A DNA stretch of 64,000 nucleotides from Usitatibacter rugosus (lineage in GTDB: Bacteria > Pseudomonadota > Gammaproteobacteria > Burkholderiales > Usitatibacteraceae), in contig NZ_CP053069.1 in NCBI RefSeq assembly GCF_013003965.1, positions 3,751,419-3,815,418 on the forward strand. Direction: 5' to 3'. Position numbers and translations under genes: made by a program. Below, piece after piece: positions 58,647 to 64,000 of this stretch; positions within the stretch are counted from its first letter, which is position 1; each line of letters starts with the position of its first letter. Under the pieces are notes generated by a model. It did no database searches and was not told the origin of the DNA. It saw only the letters and a list, made by a program, of their open reading frames with translations.

Positions 58647-60182
58647 TCAGTTCGCTCCGTTGCCGTTGTTGGCGCTGCGCCCGCGGATGACGTCCATGGC
58701 CATGCTGATGAGCGGCCAGAAGAGCAGCAGCAGCGAGAGCGTCGTGATCGTGCCGACCAGGCCGTTGGAGAAGAACGCCGAGAGGTCGCCCTGGGAGCCG
58801 AGCATCGCCTGGCGGAAGGAGTCCTCCGCCCGGTCGCCCAGCACGAGGGCCAGCACCAGCGGCGCCAGCGGGTAGTCGAGCTTCTTGAAGACGTAGCCCA
58901 TCACGCCGAAGATCAGCATGAGCCAGACATCGAACATCGAGTTGTGCACCGTGTACGCGCCGATCGCGCAGATCACGAGGATCACCGGCGCGATGATCGC
59001 GAACGGCACGCGCAGGATCGCCGCGAAGAGCGGCACGCACGTGAGCACGACGATGAGGCCCACGATGTTGCCGAGGTACATCGAGGCGATGAGGCCCCAG
59101 ACGAAGTCGGCCTTCTCGACGAAGAGCAGCGGCCCCGGCTGCAGGCCCCAGATCAGCAGGCCGCCCAGCAGCACGGCCGCGGTGGGCGACCCGGGCACGC
59201 CGAGCGTGAGCATCGGCAGCAGCGCCGAGGTGCCGGCCGCGTGCGCCGCGGTTTCCGGAGCAACGACGCCTTCGACCATGCCGGTGCCGAACTTCGCTCC
59301 GTCGGGCGACATCTTCTTCGCGAGGCCGTAGCTCATGAAGGACGCCGGCGTGGCGCCGCCGGGGACGATGCCCATCAGGCAGCCCACCATCGACGAGCGC
59401 ACGGAAGTCTTCCAGTACTTCGGAAGCTCCTTCCACGTGTCGATCACGACGCGCATGTCGAGCTTGGCCTTGGCGCCCTTGAACTCCAGGCCCTCCTCGA
59501 TGGTGAGGAGGATCTCGCCGATGCCGAAGAGGCCGATCACCGCGATCAGGAAGTCGAAGCCCTTCAGCAGCTCCATGTAGCCGTAGGTGAGGCGAAGCTG
59601 CCCGGTCACCGTGTCGGTGCCCACGGCCGCGAGCGCGAAGCCCAGCATCATCGCCGCGATGGTCTTGAAGGGCGAGCCCTTGCTCATGCCGACGAACGCG
59701 CAGAACGTCAGCAGGTAGACCGAGAAGAACTCCGGCGGCCCGAAGCGCAGCGCGAACTTGGCCACCAGGGGCGCCATGAACGTGATGAGCAGCACCGCCA
59801 CCAGCGCGCCCACGAAGGACGAGGTGAACGCGGAAGTGAGCGCCGCGCCGGCTCGCCCCTTCTGCGCCAATGGATAGCCGTCGAAGGTCGTCGCGACCGA
59901 CCAGGGCTCACCGGGGATGTTGAAGAGGATCGACGTGATGGCGCCGCCGAAGAGCGCGCCCCAGTAGATGCACGAGAGCAGGATGATCGCGGAGGTCGTC
60001 CCGCCCGGCTGCGAGGCCATGGAGAACGTGAGGGGCAGCAGGATGGCCACGCCGTTGGCACCGCCCAACCCGGGGAGCACGCCGATGATCACGCCGAGGA
60101 TGATCCCGGCGAACATCAGCATCAGGTTGAACCATGACAGCGCGACCTGGAAGCCGCCGATGAGATTCTGGAGTTCTTGCAT
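58647..60182 (-). CDS. tctA: Tripartite tricarboxylate transporter, large permease TctA
   Basis: This 511-residue polytopic protein of the TctA family has the N-terminal MLMFAGIILGVIIGVLPGLG and VPGGATPASFMSYGL segments and about 10-12 hydrophobic helices. It is the transport subunit of the system with TctB and TctC. ATG 60182 follows tctB by 14 bp. The substrate is a di- or tricarboxylate or similar; oxalate is possible because of the adjacent oxc-frc genes, but unproven. Confidence 0.93.
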   Translation of the reverse strand: MQELQNLIGGFQVALSWFNLMLMFAGIILGVIIGVLPGLGGANGVAILLPLTFSMASQPGGTTSAIILLSCIYWGALFGGAITSILFNIPGEPWSVATTFDGYPLAQKGRAGAALTSAFTSSFVGALVAVLLITFMAPLVAKFALRFGPPEFFSVYLLTFCAFVGMSKGSPFKTIAAMMLGFALAAVGTDTVTGQLRLTYGYMELLKGFDFLIAVIGLFGIGEILLTIEEGLEFKGAKAKLDMRVVIDTWKELPKYWKTSVRSSMVGCLMGIVPGGATPASFMSYGLAKKMSPDGAKFGTGMVEGVVAPETAAHAAGTSALLPMLTLGVPGSPTAAVLLGGLLIWGLQPGPLLFVEKADFVWGLIASMYLGNIVGLIVVLTCVPLFAAILRVPFAIIAPVILVICAIGAYTVHNSMFDVWLMLIFGVMGYVFKKLDYPLAPLVLALVLGDRAEDSFRQAMLGSQGDLSAFFSNGLVGTITTLSLLLLFWPLISMAMDVIRGRSANNGNGAN

Positions 60183-60196
60183 GTCGGGTCATCCCC

Positions 60197-60721
60197 TCAC
60201 TGGAATCCGAGGAGGGCCTCTATGGGGCCCTTCGGCAGCGGTACCTTGAACCACACCTCGAACATGAGGAAGAAGGCGACCATGGTCGCCACGGAGACCA
60301 CGCCGATCTTGAGCCACGTGTACTTGCCGAGGTAGCGCATGAAGGCGGCGATGAAGATCACCGACGCCTCGTAGATGCCCAGGGAATAGACGGGATTCGA
60401 GATCAGCACCACGTAGATCGCGTACGGCACCATGACGATCAGCACCATGCGCAGCTGCTCGCGGGTGACGAAGGCCTTGTCGCCCGCGTCCTTCGCCTTG
60501 GCGCCGATCGCGGTGACCAGGTTGATCACCGAGGCGATGATGATCATCACGCCGATGTAGAACGGGAAGTAGCCGGCCTGCGGCCCGTCGGAACCCCAGG
60601 TGGAGCCGAGCCGGCGGCTGTCGTAGACCACGAGCGCGCCCGCGACGAGGAACAAACACGCCACGACGACCTCCCACACGCGAACCGATCCCACGGCCTT
60701 CTCGTGGCCCGTCTCGTCCAT
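60197..60721 (-). CDS. tctB: Tripartite tricarboxylate transporter, small permease TctB
   Basis: This 174-residue membrane protein has four hydrophobic segments (VVVACLFLVAGALVVYDSR, GYFPFYIGVMIIIASVINLV and two more), which fits TctB. Its ATG at 60721 is 63 bp after tctC. It precedes tctA. Confidence 0.9.
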   Translation of the reverse strand: MDETGHEKAVGSVRVWEVVVACLFLVAGALVVYDSRRLGSTWGSDGPQAGYFPFYIGVMIIIASVINLVTAIGAKAKDAGDKAFVTREQLRMVLIVMVPYAIYVVLISNPVYSLGIYEASVIFIAAFMRYLGKYTWLKIGVVSVATMVAFFLMFEVWFKVPLPKGPIEALLGFQ

Positions 60722-60783
60722 GCCCTGCTCCTTAGTTCTGAGGTGTTACGGGCTCCGGGGGACCCCGGAGCCCGGACCGGCGG

Positions 60784-61791
60784 TTACTTCGCGAGGAAGC
60801 CCGCCTCCTTCATGAGGTTCTGGTGCAGCGACTCGTTCTGGGTGACCCAGTCCGAATACTCCTTGCCCTTCAGCGCCGTGGTGTTGAAGGCGCCTTCCTC
60901 GATGAACTTCTTCCATTCCGGCGTCTGGCTCACCTTGTCCAGCACGCCGACGAAGTAGGCGATCTGGTCGGGCGTGGCGCCGCCGGCCATGAAGATGCCG
61001 CGCAGCATGAGGTAGTTGGCGTCCAGGCCCGCTTCCTTGCAGGTGGGGATGTCGCCCCAGGCCATGTCCTTCGTGACCTTTTCCTTGTAAGGCATGCGCG
61101 CCGTGTCGAACACGCACAGGGGACGCAGCGCCCCCGCGCGCCATTGGGCGACGGCCTCGATCGGGTTGTTCACGGTGGAGTCGACGTGCTTGCCGACCAG
61201 CTGGGTGGCCACTTCCCCGCCGCCCTTGTAGGGGATGTAGGTGAACTTGGCGCCCGACTGCTTCTCGATGGCGGCGGTGAGGATCTGGTCTTCCTGCTTG
61301 GAGCCGGTGCCGCCCATCTTGAACTTGTTGGGGCCTCCCGCTTTCACAGCATCGACGTATTCCTTGGCCGACTTGTAGGGGGCTTCCGCGTTGACCCACA
61401 GCACGAATTCATCCAGCGCCATCATGCGCACCGGGGTGAGGTCCTTCCAGTTGAAGGGCACGCCCGTGGCGAGCGGCGTCGTGAAGAGGTTGGAGAGGGT
61501 GATGACGATCTTGTGCGGGTCGCCCTTGGCGCCCTTCATGTCGAGGAAGCCCTCGGCTCCGGCGCCGCCGCCCTTGTTCACGACGACCATGGGCTGCTTC
61601 ATGAGGTTGTGCTTGGCGATGATCGACTGGATCAGCCGGGCCATCTGGTCGGCGCCGCCGCCGGTGCCGGCGGGGACGATGAATTCGACCGTCTTGGTGG
61701 GCTCCCACGCGGCGAAGGCCGGCGAGAGGAACGTGAGGGCGGCGCCCAGGGCTACCGCCGTGCGGGTAAGGCTGAAGAAGCGCTGTTTCAT
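60784..61791 (-). CDS. tctC: Tripartite tricarboxylate transporter receptor TctC (Bug family)
   Basis: This 335-residue periplasmic receptor has a signal peptide (FSLTRTAVALGAALTFLSPAFA). Family motifs are EFIVPAGTGGGADQMARLI, NKGGGAGAEGFLDMKG and FTYIPYKGGGEVATQL. I start at ATG 61791, preceded by GAGGAGA; an earlier in-frame ATG has no ribosome-binding site. It is the first gene of tctCBA-kinase. The ligand is unknown. Confidence 0.92.
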   Translation of the reverse strand: MKQRFFSLTRTAVALGAALTFLSPAFAAWEPTKTVEFIVPAGTGGGADQMARLIQSIIAKHNLMKQPMVVVNKGGGAGAEGFLDMKGAKGDPHKIVITLSNLFTTPLATGVPFNWKDLTPVRMMALDEFVLWVNAEAPYKSAKEYVDAVKAGGPNKFKMGGTGSKQEDQILTAAIEKQSGAKFTYIPYKGGGEVATQLVGKHVDSTVNNPIEAVAQWRAGALRPLCVFDTARMPYKEKVTKDMAWGDIPTCKEAGLDANYLMLRGIFMAGGATPDQIAYFVGVLDKVSQTPEWKKFIEEGAFNTTALKGKEYSDWVTQNESLHQNLMKEAGFLAK

Positions 61792-61889
61792 GAAATCTCC
61801 TCGCGGCATTTTTTAGTGAAGGAACAACTCTGTTGCCCTGGAACGTCTGCCTCGCGCGTCGCGTTGACCGCGCGGGTGCCCGCCTGCTC

Positions 61890-62633
61890 CTAGCGGGCCG
61901 AATCCGGCGACTTCGCCGGCTCCGGATGCGCGCCCTGGCTCTCCAGATGCCTGGCGGCCGCGTTTCTCAGCGTGCGTCCCGCCAGCAGCCGGCCCAGCCC
62001 GACCACGAAAATCGCTCCTGCGGCGGCCACGGCGTACTTCGTCGCGGGCGCGAATTGCTGCGTGAATCCGGCGATGGCGCCATCTTCCCAGGCCATCTCG
62101 CCGGCGACGAAGCCCAGCAGGCCGGCGCCGATGGTGATGATGATCGGCCAGCGCTCCATCACCTTCAGCAGCAGCGTGGCGCCGAAGATGACGAGGGGGA
62201 TCGAGATGCCGAGGCCGATCATGAGCAGGCCCCAGTGCCCGCCCGCGGCGGCCGCGACGGCGATCACGTTGTCCAGGCTCATCACGAGGTCGGCGATCAG
62301 GATGACGCGGATCGCGACCATGAGGTTGTTGGACGATTCGATGTGCTCCTCGCCGTCCTCGGGCAGGAGCAGCTTCACGCCGATCCACAGCAGCAGGACC
62401 GAGCCGATCAGCTTCAACCAGTGCAGCTCGAGCAGCGCCACCGCGAAGAGCGTGAGCACGATCCGCATGATGATCGCGGCGCCCGAGCCCCAGATGATGG
62501 CCTGCTTCTGCTGGCGTGGCGGCAGCGAACGCGCGGCAAGCGCGATCACCACGGCGTTGTCGCCGGAGAGCACGATGTTCACGCCGATGATCTTCAGCAG
62601 CGCGGTCCAGAATTCAGCGGTCTCAATGCCCAT
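61890..62633 (-). CDS. TerC-family integral membrane protein
   Basis: This 247-residue protein has about seven hydrophobic segments and the TerC sequence marks NIVLSGDNAVVIALAAR and DLVMSLDNVIAVAAAAGG, with the conserved Asp residues of the metal-binding site. TerC proteins are linked to metal (Mn or Te) homeostasis or protein export. ATG 62633 is followed by a tail rich in Ala/Arg at the C-terminus. It is divergent from a lytic transglycosylase gene. No manganese riboswitch fits in the short leader. Confidence 0.9.
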   Translation of the reverse strand: MGIETAEFWTALLKIIGVNIVLSGDNAVVIALAARSLPPRQQKQAIIWGSGAAIIMRIVLTLFAVALLELHWLKLIGSVLLLWIGVKLLLPEDGEEHIESSNNLMVAIRVILIADLVMSLDNVIAVAAAAGGHWGLLMIGLGISIPLVIFGATLLLKVMERWPIIITIGAGLLGFVAGEMAWEDGAIAGFTQQFAPATKYAVAAAGAIFVVGLGRLLAGRTLRNAAARHLESQGAHPEPAKSPDSAR

Positions 62634-62690
62634 GGCGATTGTGTGCTTCCGAGTAAAGCGGGGGCTTATAATTTTACGCGTTAACGGCGA

Positions 62691-62732
62691 AAGGTAGTGA
62701 CCGAGCGTGGGATTCACCTTGACTTGCATCAA
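62691..62732 (-). promoter_or_regulatory. FNR-like palindrome upstream of terC-like gene / at the start of slt
   Basis: CTTGACTTGCATCAAG (core 62719-62732, TTGAC-N4-ATCAA) is a good FNR-like dyad. Leftward, a weak hexamer TACCTT (62696-62691) is 29.5 bp away. The site overlaps the first codons of the slt gene if GTG 62707 is its start. Weaker than the oxc, fdh and formyl-THF sites. Confidence 0.4.
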
Positions 62733-64000
62733 GACCGCCGTGCGACTGCTCGCATGCTGCACTGCACTCAGCGCGTCCATTGCGTTCGCGGATGCGCTCG
62801 ATGCCGACGTGATCGCCGCGAAGGAAGCCTCGCGCACCGGCAACGTGAGGGCGCTCGAGGCCGCGAAGGCGAAGCTTGCGGGACACCTGCTCGAAGCCTA
62901 CCCAACTTACTGGCTGCTGAACGCGCCGCTCGAACGCGCCGATCCCGCCCAGGTGCAAACCTTCCTCGCGCGCCATGCCGACTCGCCGCTCGCCGACGCG
63001 CTTCGCCGCGACTGGCTGAAGCAGCTCGGCGCCACCGGGTCGTGGGACGCGTTCCGTGCGGAATATCCGCGCCTCGTGGGCGAGGACATCGACATCACGT
63101 GCTACGCCTACCGGGCGCGCCTCGCGGCGGGCGATGCCGAGGTCTTCACGGAAGCGCGCTCGCTCTTCCTCGCGGGGCGCGAGGCGAGCGCCAGCTGCGA
63201 TCCGGTCTTCGCCGCGCTCGCCGACGGCAAGCACATCGGCCCGCCCGAAGTCTTCGAGCGCCTGCGCAAGCTCCTCGCGGCCAACGCCATGCGCGACGCC
63301 AAGCGCACCAACGCGCTGTTGCCCGCGGGCCAGCAGTTCAACGACAAGACGCTCGACCGAGCGGGGTCGGACCCCGCGAAGTTCCTCGCGCACGAGAAGT
63401 CGCCGATCTTCAACCGCGCCACGAAGGAGCTCGTGATCTACGCCGTGGCGCGCCTCGCGCGGAGCAAGCCCGAGGAGGCCGCGGATCGCCTCGTGGCCGT
63501 GGCGGGCCGCCTGGGTCCCGACGAGCTCCGTTACGCGTGGGGCCAGCTCGCTTTCCAGGCGGCGATGATCCACCACCCTCGCGCGCTCGCCTGGTACGCC
63601 GAAGCGGGGGACGCGCCGCTCACCGACGCGCAGCTCGCGTGGAAGGCGCGCGCGGCGCTGCGCGCCGGCGAATGGAAGACCGTCCTCGCGGCCATCCAGG
63701 CGCTCTCGCCCGAGGAGGCGCGTGACGGAGCGTGGCGCTACTGGCGCGCCCGGGCGCTCCGCGAGCTGGGGAGCCCCGAAGCCGCGCAAGCCCTGCTCAC
63801 GACACTCGTGCGCGAGCCCAACTTCTATGGATTGCTCGCGGCGGACCAGCTGGGCCTTTCGGCCGCGCCGGCCTGGGAGGGCTACAAGCCCACGGAGGCC
63901 GACCTCGCTCGCGTTCGCGCCATGCCCGGCATCCAGCGTGCGCTCACGCTCTATCGGCTGGACCTCGACACCGAGGCGTTCCGGGAGTGGTTCTTCGCGG
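62707..64000 (+). CDS. slt: Soluble lytic murein transglycosylase (Slt70-like), 3' part cut by window edge
   Basis: About 431 residues are visible, open to the window end. A signal peptide (VRLLACCTALSASIAFA) leads into an alpha-helical superhelical domain (SIAFADALDADVIAAKEA, WLLNAPLERADPAQVQTFLA, AWRYWRARALRELGSPEAAQ), as in the U- and L-domains of Slt70. The catalytic C-terminal domain lies beyond the edge. The start is GTG 62707, the first in frame after a stop; TTG 62719 and GTG 62740 are alternatives. A TATAAT sequence is at 62667-62672. It cleaves murein glycan in the periplasm. Confidence 0.85.
   Translation, partial: MGFTLTCIKTAVRLLACCTALSASIAFADALDADVIAAKEASRTGNVRALEAAKAKLAGHLLEAYPTYWLLNAPLERADPAQVQTFLARHADSPLADALRRDWLKQLGATGSWDAFRAEYPRLVGEDIDITCYAYRARLAAGDAEVFTEARSLFLAGREASASCDPVFAALADGKHIGPPEVFERLRKLLAANAMRDAKRTNALLPAGQQFNDKTLDRAGSDPAKFLAHEKSPIFNRATKELVIYAVARLARSKPEEAADRLVAVAGRLGPDELRYAWGQLAFQAAMIHHPRALAWYAEAGDAPLTDAQLAWKARAALRAGEWKTVLAAIQALSPEEARDGAWRYWRARALRELGSPEAAQALLTTLVREPNFYGLLAADQLGLSAAPAWEGYKPTEADLARVRAMPGIQRALTLYRLDLDTEAFREWFFA

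Noticed and set aside
62634-62706. yybP-ykoY manganese riboswitch before the TerC-family gene
   Set aside because: The space is only about 70 bp and lacks the conserved riboswitch core.

Overview
This is a GC-rich chromosomal segment from a betaproteobacterium. The signs are Bug/TctC-type solute receptors, full TRAP and tripartite tricarboxylate transporters, LutABC, frequent GTG/TTG starts and very tight gene packing. A Burkholderiales- or Nitrosomonadales-like lineage is likely, but no rRNA or phylogenetic marker is present to settle this. No tRNA, rRNA, prophage, intact insertion sequence or CRISPR array was seen. The first and last genes are cut by the window edges.

Layout. Positions 1-9966 (minus strand) hold a hydroxy-acid block: a beta-hydroxyacid dehydrogenase (partial), a D-2-hydroxyacid dehydrogenase, a three-part TRAP transporter, a NhaD/citrate-type ion transporter and the lactate-oxidation set lutCBA. 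Positions 10028-13371 carry a core-type methionine synthase and a di-haem peroxidase-like protein with two extra N-terminal repeats. The 632-base gap at 13372-14003 contains two homologous hairpin elements of about 210 bp in opposite orientation. Positions 14004-24491 are mixed housekeeping: a D,D-endopeptidase, MetY, an alpha/beta hydrolase, a TPR-glycosyltransferase, an Atm1-type ABC exporter, a cupin, hydroxypyruvate isomerase, a degenerate HtrA-like protein and an MFS carrier. Positions 24510-31274 hold an SPFH/Arc-like pair, a duplicated GSHGG-motif protein, an M48 peptidase, a PLP aldolase/racemase, a lipoprotein, a Bug receptor and an acetyltransferase.

Positions 31365-39640 hold an NAD-linked formate dehydrogenase (molybdenum subunit plus a NuoE-NuoF fusion), an FAD monooxygenase, a lipoprotein and sucDC. 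Positions 39755-50642 include an HxlR-type regulator, an FAD oxidase, a CHASE2 serine/threonine kinase, a mu-crystallin-family enzyme, a caspase-like protein and a stand-alone formyl-tetrahydrofolate hydrolase-like protein. Two tandem membrane paralogues of unknown function follow.

Positions 53867-57799 form an oxalate module: formyl-CoA:oxalate CoA-transferase, oxalyl-CoA decarboxylase and a divergent cysteine-free Crp/Fnr-type regulator. A tctABC transporter with a kinase-BON protein, a TerC-family protein and the start of a lytic transglycosylase complete the window.

How it fits together. Oxalate would be activated by Frc, decarboxylated by Oxc and released as formate, which the formate dehydrogenase oxidises to CO2 with NADH formation. 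FNR-like palindromes of the form CTTGAY-N4-RTCAA lie upstream of oxc, the formate dehydrogenase and the formyl-THF gene. In all three the palindrome centre is 30.5 bp from the start of a -10-like hexamer, which is class II activator geometry. A weaker site precedes sucC. This suggests a regulon, possibly run by the regulator next to oxc. That predicted regulon and the paired hairpin elements are the two most interesting observations.
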